Shown here: one piece after another, positions 46,291 to 57,844 of the stretch
How the letters are laid out: every line of letters starts with the position of its first letter
Numbering within the stretch: position 1 is the first letter of the stretch
The notes under the pieces: generated by a model
Databases searched by the model: none
Told to the model about the DNA's origin: nothing
Seen by the model: only the letters and a program-made list of their open reading frames with translations
Position numbers and translations under genes: made by a program
Source: Zygnema cylindricum
Lineage: Eukaryota; Streptophyta; Zygnematophyceae; Zygnematales; Zygnemataceae
Direction of reading: 5' to 3'
Assembly (NCBI GenBank): GCA_037447655.1
Contig: JBBHKE010003027.1
Location: 1-64,000, forward strand
Length of the DNA: 64,000 bases

Positions 46291-47384
46291 GATGTCACGT
46301 ACTTCCACGATGCCAAAGAGTACAAAGTACAAGAATGTTGGATTATAGGGACAGTACAAAGTTTTCATTTTTTTTGGTTTTTTGGTTGACCGAACGTAAC
46401 CGACCGTTTTTTTTTTCGTGGTGAATCAACCGACCGTAACCGCCCGACCCTCAAAATTTGGCAACCGAATCCGTTCCAGATCCGGCGCGGGCGGTGGGTT
46501 AACGGTCAGTCACGGTTTCGGTTGACCGTTTGCGACCTCTGGCCGAAATCATGTTTTGGTTCGATGTGAAGAATCGGTCGTCCGCGGGTTTGTTGGCGTT
46601 TTCGTTCGCGTGGCGCTATTTGATTTGAGTATGGTTTCACGATTTGCATCGGAGTACCTTTCGTTCGTTCAATGTACGGCGGTTCAGTACCAGCTGGTAC
46701 ATTATTTATGTGTGTGATGGTTCAGTTTGGTTTAGTCTGTCTTGTATTGTCTTGAACCACTATGATATTTAGTGCGCTGTACGTGTATAGTTCCTTTAGT
46801 GCGTGTCACTTCGCTTCGGCGCTTGAATGTTTTTTAGGCGCACGTCCGCATGTGGACTTCGACGCTCTCATCTGTTTTCAGTTAGTGGAGTAAGTGGTCG
46901 TGAGTTGTTGGTGTTAAGAAGGTATATTAGCGAGTGTTGCTATCAGTTCAGTATGCAGTATGGGGAGAATGCAGTATGGGGAGATGCATCATGCAGTCTG
47001 TGTAGAGATGCATCATGTGTCTTAATGCGTGACACATTAAGATGCAGAGAGAGAAGAGGAGTAAGGAAGGAGGAAGTGTAAGATGTAAGTTATATGTCGG
47101 AATAAGAGAAGAATGAGAGTAGTGTGAGAGTTGCGTATGGAGGAAGCTTCGGCTTAATATATTTTCTATTCGGCTGATAATATTTATTTGTGAGCAGTGA
47201 AATAATGTTTTCCGCTATGATATTTATTTCTTGTTAGCTTCCGCTGTGATATTGATTCTTTATGTGAGCATCCCTGTGAGCACTTGATTGATTTTTAACA
47301 ACTTTGACTCTAATTTGGCCGGTTTTCAAACAGTGTAGTGTAAAAAACGTGACAATCCATACTAAAACTGCTCTTTAACGAACA

Positions 47385-47645
47385 GAAAAAGTGTCAGATA
47401 ACGGCGTCGAGACTGGAAAGTAAGTGGCGCTAACATTCGAAAACGCTCTTAGGGTTGATTCCTACTAATAAATATGTGGGAAACAAGCAAACATGTTCTC
47501 ACATGTTCAAACGTCGACCATGTGAACACAAGCTCGAGGGGCTACACTATGAGAATGTGTTATCTAATTAGTGTTAGATATATAAATTATAGTTAAAATT
47601 TTGTTGGCGCTAGGTCATGAAACCTAAAATAGCGCTAATAACACT
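47385..47645 (-). repeat. Inverted, diverged fragment of repeat Q
   Basis: The - strand matches the end portion of Q (about 21720-21960): 'aaatta..acacctaacactaatttg', the 'tgtgttcaca..aacatgtgagaa' phrase and 'gtcgacgcc..atctgacac' appear in order but with many changes. Confidence 0.55.
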
Positions 47646-48805
47646 ATTTTTTTCTTTAGACAATTGTTTTTTTTAACACAGTAGGCGATTCACGGTGTAG
47701 TGTGTCTTGGCTTTAATGGTACCACGTAAGTTAAAGTTCATAGATTTCACAAACCGACCAATTTCAATGTGGAATTTATAATTGCATACTATATCGCTGT
47801 ACGCAACATGCGTACTATGTCATTGTACAACTCAAACCCACTTTTCTCCTTAGACGCTCTGTCGTTATGAGCGCCTGCTTTACTAGCCTTGTCTTTTTAA
47901 AACGAAAACTTTGAGCAAGGGAAAACACAAAGATGAGGGGAAGACAAAAGGAGCATGACGTAATATCTTTTTGGAAAAAGTTTATGTTCGCTTTTGGTGG
48001 ATTCGCGTCCACCTTGTCAGACGGCACGTGGCCTTCGCGACTAATGATTTTTTTTGTGGTAGTCCGTCGTCGTGGAAGTCTATATTTTCCAGGTGTAGCG
48101 ATTATACATGTTGTATGATGGAGTATTCACCTCCTTGAATTACAAAGCCGAACGTTTGCTTTGTGGATGAAGACCAAAGTATAATCGGATGGTTGATGTT
48201 TCTCTCGGACCCTTGGAGAATCAGTATCGTGTCTTTTGTCGTGTTGTTTTTCAGAAACACACCAAAAAATACTACGACATGGTACGTTAAAGTGCCACAT
48301 ATTGTAAAATAATTTTTTCATCTAGTGTAACTTTTCCCTTATCTAGGGTGTTTTTTTCTAATAAAATTGAAAATAAAAATCGGGAAAAATAAACATATTC
48401 TAAAGTACTAGTAGTTATGCCTATTTAAGAGTCTAAAATTCTTTTTCGTGATCAACTCCCAAATTTGACGAATCAATATCTCGTTTGAGGCGGCTAAAAC
48501 CCTTTTCATAAATTTTCAAGGTTTTTGTTTTGCTCGTCATACACCATGAATCGCTATTAATGTCAATAACGCTAATTCACCCCCCCCCCACCCTCCCCCC
48601 CCCCAAAAGTTTGACCCTCAAAGCTAAGATAAAATGAATGAATCTATTTTTTTTATGTTAATATATGTATTGTTTAATTGGCGTTAATGACTCTAATTTC
48701 CACTATTTTTAAGAATTGTAATGTACAATATGCGTCCGTCCGTCCTCGAAATGCTCATTATTTCGTACAGACATACAAAACAAGTGTTAGGTAAAGGCGT
48801 CGACA
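47646..48805. other. No gene; MITE ends, a C-run and a short Q-like piece
   Basis: One MITE right end (GCGATTCACGGTG-TA, near 47699), one left end (TACACCATGAATCGCTATTAATG, near 48540), a poly-C tract at 48580-48604 and, beside the gap, 'gtgttaggtaaaggcgtcgac' resembling inverted Q. Open frames are short and unassigned. Confidence 0.45.
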
Positions 48806-48815
48806 NNNNNNNNNN
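48806..48815. other. Assembly gap (10 N)
   Basis: Ten N bases beside low-complexity sequence. The true length is unknown. Confidence 1.
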
Positions 48816-48879
48816 CAGCCGGACGCGTCACAGGCATGTTTGTTAACTGCACTGACATGCCTTTCCACCGGGGAGGAAT

Positions 48880-48930
48880 AATATAGAGAAGGGAAGAGAG
48901 AGAGAGAGAGTGAGGAATAAAATAGAGAAG

Positions 48931-48972
<42 letters not shown>

Positions 48973-49130
48973 TGTAGAGAGAAGGGAAGAGAGAAAGTGA
49001 GAGGGGAGGAGAGAGAGGAGAAGAAGGAGAGAAAGAGAGAGAAGGGAACGAGAGAGGGGAAGAGAGATAGAGGGGGGGAAGCGAGAGAGGAAGAGAGAGA
49101 GAGAGCGAGAGAGAGGGAAGGAAGTTAGAG
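48880..49130 (+). repeat. GA-rich microsatellite
   Basis: (GA)n and (GGGAAGA)n. The Arg/Glu-rich open frame across it is an artefact. Confidence 0.95.
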
Positions 49131-49179
49131 CGGTAGGAAGGGCCTCAGTGGAAGTAGGAAGGCGCCATGGGCAGCCAGA

Positions 49180-49830
49180 GTGGCAACATTTCGAATCCGT
49201 CCAAAAATTATGTCAGACTGGGCCACCTTTCCGTACAGTCACGTCAATTGTTTGTACGGACACTGCGCAGGCCGACAAATAATTGAATCCCTGGCCTCCG
49301 TCCGTACATTTATTATCCTTCCATCCATACAATCTTCATCTCGTCCGTACATTTTCGTACAATCCTTTTTCGATATATCCGCCCGACTTCTTGTCACGTC
49401 ACGCTAACCGCGCCTGATGTACGGTCAGTACATATTGTCCGTACAATCGTTCATTCAATGCGAGCAAGAGTTTGTACGACTCCGCGAAACGAGCCGCTTC
49501 CGTTTTTACGAATTCGTCACGTCACTGTAAGAAATTGCAAATGGCAAAACTGTACGGAGGTACCTTTGCCAGGCTGTGACAGTACATGGAAAAAAGACAA
49601 AAGAAGGGAAAGCGTGATGTGACGTGACGAGACAGAGAAATCGTGGAACGGTATATAATAGTACTTTATTATATACTGTATTGTATTTTCACTGATAAAA
49701 GCGTGGCATGCCACGTGTAGCAATCTGTTCCGTACTCTGTGTAACGTGATAACGACGGTTCAGTACGACGGCATAAACAGTACAAGTGTACGAAACAAAC
49801 TGTACAATTATCGCCGATAGTTATCGGTAA
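49180..49830. other. GTAC-dense, gene-free segment
   Basis: I count 18 GTAC sites from 49201 to 49810, where chance would give two or three. Many are in the context CCGTACA or TGTACGG. No gene or named repeat is recognised. Confidence 0.7.
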
Positions 49831-51618
49831 CAGTGTTATCGCGATAAAATATCCATGTTATCGGTATCTTATTGGCGATAACACCAGTTTCGATATATAT
49901 CGTGCCAATATATCGATTATCGGCAAGCCAAAAATAGGTACATATCGATTATCGACAAAACCTTGCCGATACACAACACTATATTATTATATTACTGTCC
50001 TAGAATAGGTACGTGTTGAAACGTATATTTCTCACGACGATCTTTGGAAGGATCGTCATACCATAAAATACGTCCCAAATGCGAAAATTTGCATATGGTA
50101 TACAAAACGTACGATGTTTCCTGCACGTTACTATTAGGTTGCCAATCAAAAACCCTAACAAAAAACCATGAAAAAAACCCATCTTTCAAAGGCCCGCTAC
50201 GGAAAAAACTCACACCATGTAAATTATGTAGCCGATAATCGTAACATCGGCCGATGTCGCGATGCACGATGTGGCGATGTACGGGAATTTTATCAGTCGA
50301 GAACTAGAGGTATAGAGGGAGCGGGAAAGAAAAGAGATAATAGTCGAGGAAGGGATAAGGGAAAAAGAGAAGGGAGAGGATCAACACTCCATTATCCCGC
50401 GAGGGAAAAATCAAAGGAGAATGAGATCAAGATTTGAGCCAGGAGAGGAGATAAAGAGTAAAAGGTAAAGAAGGGATAGAGGAGGAAAAAGGAGGGTCAA
50501 AGAGAGAGGGAGGGAGAGAATAAAATAAGAATTGAATATACGACCTTATTTTAAGGCTACTAAATATTATATAACGACACGCATTGATTGCGAACAATTT
50601 TGTCGCGTCTTTGCAAGCAGCACGTAGGTTTGTACTTTTATTTGGCAATCTTTGAAACATTATTGTGAACATTTACTTTGGGTCGCAAGTGTGTTGCATA
50701 GTGTTACATAGTTTTGAAATAAACTCGTAATCGAAAAATATGTAGATTTACAAATGTTATACAACTATTTTGCGCCAAATATAGCTACTTTATCAACCAT
50801 TCCGTTTACAATAACGTCTCTAATCAACTCTATTTAAACATTAATGTCGAGAGTAACGACAATCGATGACCATATGTATGATCAAAAGTAACAACTAACA
50901 CAACAATGTTATTTAGTACAGGGTTATTCGCGGCAACTCCCCCAACACAAGCATGTAATATTATAATATTACATAACAATTAGAGGAAGCCAACATGCAA
51001 ACTAATTTTTTTGCACATATTCAAATTATTGAGTAAATTGAACTTGACTAGCATAGTCAATTATTACATTGTGGAACTCGTCAACTATCGATTATACGCC
51101 AGTCAAATACTGCTAAACATTCAGTTTAAAAAAAGGTGGAAAAAATTATATGTAAAGTTAAATTGTAAAACCCTCAAGAATCCATTTTTTTCTTGTCGAT
51201 GATCACAAAACCTTCATTATTAGAAGGAACAACAAGGATCTAATAAGTTATAAATTCACTTCACATATGTAGGATTTTTTCGATATTAATGTTTGGAAGT
51301 TCACAATGTTTGCGTGGCCATTTGTTTTTTGTGAAAAGTTGTCACTAATTGTTTCAATGACAGGTCTATGGTAGTGCAAATTGTCGTAAGTCTGTGAGAC
51401 TTGATGAAATTGTATTTGATCGAGGGATATACCGGGGGAGGCCTAACGACAAGCGTTATCAAACTTTTGCTTCACAAGTGTGGCCGAATTGTATAAGCGA
51501 TAAGTCACTCTATTTCATGCAATGGATCCATCAATATACGAGGATGACAAATTTTGGGGGTGAGGTTTTGAGTTATGTATATTGTAGAATCAACCACACA
51601 CTAACGCCATACATATTT
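49831..51618. other. Unassigned repeat-like DNA
   Basis: Begins with a patch rich in TATCG/CGATA (49805-49975) forming imperfect inverted repeats. The rest is AT-rich with purine-rich islands (50310-50525) and an open frame at 51394-51624 without recognisable motifs. Confidence 0.45.
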
Positions 51619-52329
51619 TGTTAGGATTACTGAAGAATCGCCGGATGAGATGTGGAGAATCGACCGTTTGCGGATTTGTTGACATTTTTGGTTAGCGTGG
51701 CACGATTCGGGTTCAAGTATGGTTTCACGACTTGCATCATAGTACCTGTGGTTTGTTCAATGTACGCCGGTTGAATACCAGCTGGTACATTATTTATGTG
51801 TGTGATGGTTCAGTTTGGTTTCGTCTGTCTTGTATTGTCTTGAACGGTGACTATGATATTTAGTGCGCTGTACGTGTCTAGTTCCTTTAGTGCGTGTCAC
51901 TTTGCTTCAACGCTTGAATGTCTTTTAGGTGCACGTTCGCATGTGGACTTCGGCGCCCTCGTCTGTTTTTAGTTGGTGGAGCTAGTGGTCGAGAGATGTC
52001 AGTGTTAAGAAGGTATATTAGTGAAAGTTTTCCATTAGTTTATTATGCAGTTTGGGGAGATGCATCATGCAATCTGTGTAGAGATGCATCATGTATCTTA
52101 AGGAGTGACACATTAAGATGTAGAGAGAGAAGAAGCTTTAAGGAGGGAAAAACTGTGAAAGAGAAAGGTTGTATTGAGAAATCTTCGGCTATATATATTA
52201 ATATTTGGTCGACATGTTTTATTGTGAGACGTGAGTGTTTTATGTGGAATATGTTTCTTTAAGCTTTCGTTGTGAGATTTGATTTATCACGTGTGAGCAT
52301 CTTTGTGAGCAATTTTTCGATTCTTAACA
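51619..52329 (+). mobile_element. Solo LTR, family D, intact
   Basis: 711 bp, TGTTAGGATTACTG to GATTCTTAACA, perfect duplication TATTT at 51614-51618 and 52330-52334. Collinear with the split copy at 45207-47300. Confidence 0.93.
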
Positions 52330-52526
52330 TATTTAGGTTGTTTTAGGACAACAGTGCAAATGTGGGTAGTAGCTGGGTACATTTTGTTGATATTTGTGTA
52401 TTTTCTAGGTCTATATTGGGATAGAAAAAGGCAGAGACAGTCTGTCTCTAACTCCCTTCTTCAAGCCCCGACACTTCTCATAGTCACTGAAGGCTAGAGA
52501 GGGAGCTAGAGTCATGGTTGCCAAAG

Positions 52527-53494
52527 TGTTGAAATCACTAGATTTAGGGGAGATATTTTCTAGGTCTTAATTGATTAGAATAAGCTAAAAGAAAAAGCAT
52601 AGGCAGCCTGCCTCCATCTTCTCTCTCTAGCCCCCATACTTGTTCTAGTCATTGAAGGAGAGAGAGGGCGGTGGAGCCATGGCTGCCTCAACTCTTTAGG
52701 CAGGGCTAAAGAGTGACCTAAGTCACTCTCAACAAAAAGGTGAGTCCGGCAGAACTCGAACCTCCAACCGGCAGAGCGAGGCGTAGCCTTCAGCTCTTAC
52801 CAGTCTGTCGTACTAGTCCGTTAGGATACATTGGGTTTGATAGCTAATTAAACACTAGCAAGATCATTAATTTGATTAACGGAATAAAAAATTGAGGACA
52901 TTGTTATTTTGAACGGCTAGCATTAAAAGCCGGTTTGGATCCGACGGCCCTTATCATCGCCGAGATCTCGGAATGACCACCTTGGCGGTTTTTGGACGTG
53001 ACGTGAACTGTCAACACGTGTGAAGATATCATTGAGAAGCGGGAATCCCGGGGAGCGCGAGGACAAGTGTGGAGGAGACAGACGTCCACTCTATGGCCTT
53101 GTCGTACACAGGCCGTACATAAAGTACATCGGCCCTAGTACCTTTTTGTAATGTACAGTCTTTTGATTGGTTCGTACATTAGTAGATAGGGGTTGTGAGA
53201 GGGGTTTAGGACTTGGAGGATTGAGGAGGTAGCCACCTCTCTCTGATCAAGCTTGTATAAATATTGGCATCTTTGCCACTTGATAACTAATCGTCTGGTT
53301 GGGCGTTTTCAGTGATTCTTTTTGTTGTGGACTCAAAGGAGTCCACACTGCATAGGGGTGCAGTCAGATTGTCTATTTGCCTGCTTGGGTAGCACCTGTT
53401 TTAGTTGATAGTGGGTAAGTGAAAAACTACCTAGTGGCTTCCTGAATTTTGCAGTCCAAATGGGGGACACAGAATTGCAGGACACAGAATTGCA
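52527..53494 (+). repeat. 5' LTR of Copia-A
   Basis: TGTTGAAATCACTAG to CAGAATTGCA, 968 bp. Compared with the 3' LTR it lacks 48 bp (between ACAT repeats, near 52900) and has a 15-bp tandem copy of 'ggacacagaattgca' at its end. Confidence 0.92.
52734..52808 (-). promoter_or_regulatory. tRNA-like Pol III module in Copia-A 5' LTR
   Basis: On the - strand: GACTGGTAAGAGCTGAAGG (52806-52788), then B box GGTTCGAGTTC (52762-52752), then T5 (52738-52734). A-to-B spacing of about 44 nt is that of a tRNA gene. Confidence 0.6.
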
Positions 53495-54750
53495 GGTTAT
53501 GGGCCCACCCTCTGGGGTGCCCATATTCAACGGATCTGGGTTAATTTACTGGGAAGCCATGATGATAGGGGCATTGTGTGAAAAACGATACTGGGGTATT
53601 GTTAGTGGACAAGTGAAACGTCCATCTCAAGGAACTCCACCTGGGTTTGGAGGAGTGAGGTTTTATGCAAGAGCATCTGATCCAACGGAGGAGACAGATG
53701 AGGGGACAGTAGTGTGTTCGAAAAGGGGAAAAGAAAGGAGATAACTCTCACTCCTATCGCCACGGCACCCGGAGCGGTGGCCGTAAAGATTGAGGAAAAT
53801 GATATTAAAATGTGGGAGTACAACAACATGACTGCCAGGCATTTCATTTTGAGGCACCTCACTCAAGCTTTGGCGACCTCTCATTTTCACATCTTAAAGG
53901 CCGAGGAGTTGTGGATGACTTTAGTGGAGATTTATAGAGCTGGTACCATTCAGCAGCTCTAGTTGGTTGAGCAAATGTTGATGAGTTATACTTACAAACG
54001 AGGGAAGATGTAAAAATATTGTAACAATCTCTCTTCTCAGTACATGGAGATGGAAAGTGCCAGATGGACAAACAGAATGAAGATAAAAGTTAACACCCTC
54101 GTCATGAAGTTGCCTGATGAGTATGAGAACATAGTGTACCGAGTGCAAGAAATGGATGATAGTTCTAGGAAGTGGAACACGTGGTCCGAATGATACTCGT
54201 GCAGGAGAACACCATTGATATCCGCAGGGGAGGAAAGAACGTCGAAGCTCTAGCTGTCGGAACGGACTGGTGGAGGAAGGATCCGAAGAAGCGGTATAAC
54301 AGCTTCAAAGGTGATCAATCTCGAGAACTCATGCCTCTAAAGGGTCTTTGCCATTTCTGTAAAAAGCCGGGACACTTGATAGCTGATTGCATAAAGCTGT
54401 CGGAGCTGAGGCTCCAAGAAAACCGTGAAGGGGGTTCTTCCGGAGGGAAGAAGAAGGCACTTGTGGTCACACGAGTGAAAGGAGAGACCGAGGAGGACGA
54501 GTCTTCTGAGAAGGAGGATTGGGAGCTTCTCCTTGACGAGAATTTGGAGGAGAAGGAGATTCCTCAGAAACAAAATTTTGCTCTTGAAGCCATTCGGGAA
54601 GCTTCAGAGGAAGGATGGATCATCGATTTAAGTGCATCCATGCATATGTGCCGTGACATGCACCTCTTCACTAAGCTAAGAAAGATCCCAAATGTAGAAA
54701 AAGTGTATGGGGATGGGAGAGTAGTTACCACAGATCTAGTGGCTTGGTAG
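53460..54750 (+). pseudogene. Copia-A gag, frameshifted
   Basis: Capsid/nucleocapsid gene. The frame opens with an ATG inside the LTR (53460) and an in-frame ATG at 53499, four bases after the LTR, giving MGPPSGVPIFNGSGLIYWEA, the usual start of Copia gag. It continues in other frames ('MTARHFILRHLTQAL', 'LWMTLVEIYRAGTI'), with stops near 53742 and 53960. A complete CCHC zinc knuckle, CHFCKKPGHLIADC, is at 54349-54390, followed by an acidic, Lys-rich linker toward protease. Confidence 0.9.
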
Positions 54751-57700
54751 ATTTGAAAGTTTTAGTGGAGGGTAACACTTCTATACTCACCTTCTCAGAT
54801 GTGCTCGACATTCCTCAGCTAAGTAAAAATCTTGTGTCTACTTTTGTATTAGATGACAAAGATTTTGATACCTTCACTAGAAAGGGAGGCTTTACAGCTA
54901 AGTACGGAGATGAAGTCTACTTCACAGCAGATAAGGGTAGCCAAGGAATGTTTAGGCTTAACCTAAGTAACGAAAGGAAGAATGCTTACTATGGTGGTGT
55001 CCCGAGCTTGATGATCGGGCATAAGCGGTTGGGGCTTTTGCATTTTCATAGGCTGAGGGAAATGAAGAAGTTGGGTGTAGTAGAAGGCATTCAGTTTGAG
55101 GATAATGAAATGATGGATGATTGTTGTGGCTGTGCCCAAGGTAAGGCTCACAGACTCCCCTTTCCCAAAACTGCCACGTATAGAGGTGATAAAGTACTAG
55201 ATCTGGTCCACACAGATATTTGGGGACCAGCAAGAGTACCCTCGGTTGGGGGGAAGAGGTATACGCTCACAATTACTCATGATTGGTCCATATATTCTAG
55301 AGTCTACTTTCTAAAAACAAAGTCTGAAACACCAAAGTACTTCAAAGAATACCAAGCCTGGAGTGAGAAGTTGCACGGAATCCCCATTAAGCGAATAAAG
55401 AGTGATAATGGGGGAGAGTACACCTCTAATCAGTTTGAGGAATACTTCAGAGATGAGGGAGTTCAGCATCAGAAAACTGTACCGAATAATTGAGAACAAA
55501 ATGGGGTAGTTGAAAGGTTGAACCGGACTTTGGTAGATAGTGTGTGTAGTATGTTGGCAGATAAGAAAATAGGAATAAGATTTTGAGCAGAGGCCATGAA
55601 CTATGCTAATTACATTAAGAATAAAGTCCTCACTATAGTCGTTAAAGGAATGACACCTTAGGAGAGATGGGTTGGAAGGAAACCGGATATTTCTCACTTG
55701 AAAGTATTCCGTAGTCAAGTTTACAGTCTTGACACAGATAAGAAAAACTGGAAACTAGATGCTAAAGGGAAACTAGGATATTTTGTGGGATATGATGAGG
55801 ATGTCAAGGGATATAGAGTCTATGACTTGGCTAAACAAGATATCATTTTGGTACAGCATCTAGTAGTCATGGATGAAGGAAAGTCATTTGATCCGTTTAA
55901 ATACACTAAGAAAATCAGAATTAGTTTTGAGTCCGAGAGTGAGGAAGACTTAGATCTTCCCAGAAAGGACACAAGTGAAAACGTGATTGCAGATTCAGGG
56001 GAGATCCAACATGGGGGAGATATAACGGAATCTCCTCACATTTCTACACACTCTGTGGAGAGAGAGGAACATGAGCCATAAACCGGCTTCCATGGATAGG
56101 GGAGCAGGTGAGAGAGTAAGGGGGAACCCGAGATTTCCCTCCTTTCCAGCTTCAGACTTTGAGGGAAGACAGCGGAGCAGCAAAAGACTAGAAGAAAAAA
56201 AGGTTGCTCACAAGGTAACGAGCCAACTATCTCACCTAGATGAGCCTCAGTCATACTCGGAGGCAATGGACAGTCCGGAGAAAGAGCGATGGGTCAAAGC
56301 TATAAATGATGAGATGGCTTATATCATGGAAGCTAATACTTGGGAGCTGGTGGACTGTCCTCCAGACAGAAAACTTATCGGTTGCAAATGGGTATTTAAA
56401 TTGAAACTGAACCCATATAATACCAATGAGAGATATAAGGCTCGGTTGGTAGCAAAGGGGTTCACCTAAAAAGAGGGGATAGATTATGAGGAGACTTTTG
56501 CTCCGGTGGTTCGGTTCCCATCTGTAAGGATTCTCCTTGGTCTAGCAACAGCGGAGACATGGAAATACACCGGATGGATATCAAGACCGCTTTCCTCAAC
56601 GGTGAACTAGAGGAAGAAATCTTCATGCGACAACCATAGGGATTTACAGAGGAAGGAGAAGAGAGCAAAGTCTTCAGGCTCATAAAGTCCTTATATGGAA
56701 TGAAGCAGGCTCCCAGACAATGGAACAAGAAACTAGATGAGTTTCTCCCTGGTCTGGGATATATTCGGATCAGTTCTGACCATTCTATTTATATGTTTCA
56801 GGATGAGAATGGTGTAATTTATATTGCAATTTATATGGATGATTTGATGGTGTTAAGTAAGTCTATGGAAAAGATCATTAAGTTAAAGATAGATCTTAGA
56901 AAGCATATTTGACATGAAGGATTTAGGGGAAGCTAAATATATCTTGGGGATTCAAATGGAAAGAGATAGAAGGAAGAGAATAATCAGACTAACTCAGAAG
57001 GAAGCTATCGGAAATATGCTCGAGAAATTTCAGATAGAAAAGGCAAATAGTTGTACCACTCCCATGGACTTGAAGAAAGTAAGTGATGGGAGTGTAGAAG
57101 GAGGAGTGATAATACTAGATGATCAGATGAGTCCAGAAAAGAGAGTTTATGAAGTCCATTCCCAACAGACAGGTTTTAGGAAGCTTGATTTACTTTATGA
57201 ATTGTACCAGACTGTACATTGCAGCAGCAATTAGAGTCTCCAGTAGAAGTCTTAATGATCCTAGGAAGAGAGACTGGGAGGCAACCAAGAGAGTCATGAG
57301 ATACTTGGTGGGATCCAAGGATTTATGGTTGCAATTGGGACGGGAGCACACTAACTTCACTACTTGGAGTGATGCCACTTATGGGGATGCACCAATGAGA
57401 AGATGCACTTCTGGGTATGTGTTACATGTGGGGTAAGGTCCTTGTTGTTAGAGCGGCAAGCAACAAAAGGTGGTTGCTCTATCCACTATGGAGGTTGAGT
57501 ATATGGCCTCTTGTTCCGCTGTGAAAGAGCTGATGTGGGTCAAGTCTTTATTGCAAGAACTAGGGTATATGAAGAAAGGGGTGCATGAAGTGTGTTGTGA
57601 TAATCAGGCTGCAATTGCAATTGCAGCCAATCCAAAAAATCATTTTAAGGCTAAGCATATGGATATAAGATTGAGTTTTGTGAGGGAAAAGGTTGAAAAC

Positions 57701-57820
57701 AAAATTGTGACTCTTGTGTATAGAGGTGATGGGGAAATGGTAGTTGATATGATGACAAAGCATTTGCCCTCTCCCAAGTTAATTTACTGCAGAGAAAAGT
57801 GTAGGTTAAAAGAGAACTAA
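54600..57820 (+). pseudogene. Copia-A pol, multiply broken
   Basis: Domains in order. Protease 'GWIIDLSASMHM' (54613), where the D-S-G catalytic triad is changed. Gag-pre-integrase 'KRLGLLHFHRL' to 'CCGCAQGKAH'. Integrase core with D (VHTDIWGP), D (KSDNGGEY) and E after a stop at 55491. 'GYFVGYDEDVKGYRVYD' near 55770. RT from 'CKWVFKLKLNP' (56383), 'YMDD' at 56832-56843. RNase H 'TWSDATYGDA', 'LSTMEVEYMAS' and 'CDNQAAIAIA', ending at 57820. Stops or frame changes occur at least near 54748, 55491, 55584, 55660, 56467, 56912 and 57234. No functional polyprotein. Confidence 0.93.
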
Positions 57821-57844
57821 AATTAGACTAGAAAATAAGGGGAG

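Larger units (their letters stand above)
45246..46541. mobile_element. Non-autonomous hAT-like element, 1296 bp
   Basis: Ends CAGAGGTCGCAAA and TTTGCGACCTCTG are inverted repeats. A perfect 8-bp duplication GCCGAAAT flanks it (45238-45245, 46542-46549), the hallmark of hAT elements together with the CAGAG terminus. Subterminal 'accgaccgt' motifs are numerous on both sides. There is no transposase. A MITE-L and a 62-bp minisatellite lie inside. Confidence 0.9.
45207..47300 (+). mobile_element. Solo LTR, family D, split by a hAT-like element
   Basis: Starts TGTTAGGATTATTGG and ends GATTTTTAACA, with flanks ACCTT / ACTTT (one mismatch). Without the hAT insertion it is about 790 bp and collinear with the solo LTR at 51619-52329 ('accagctggtacattattta', 'tagtgcgctgtacgtgt'). 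Confidence 0.85.

Noticed and set aside
48910-49128. Arg/Glu-rich frame
   Set aside because: Translation of a GA microsatellite.
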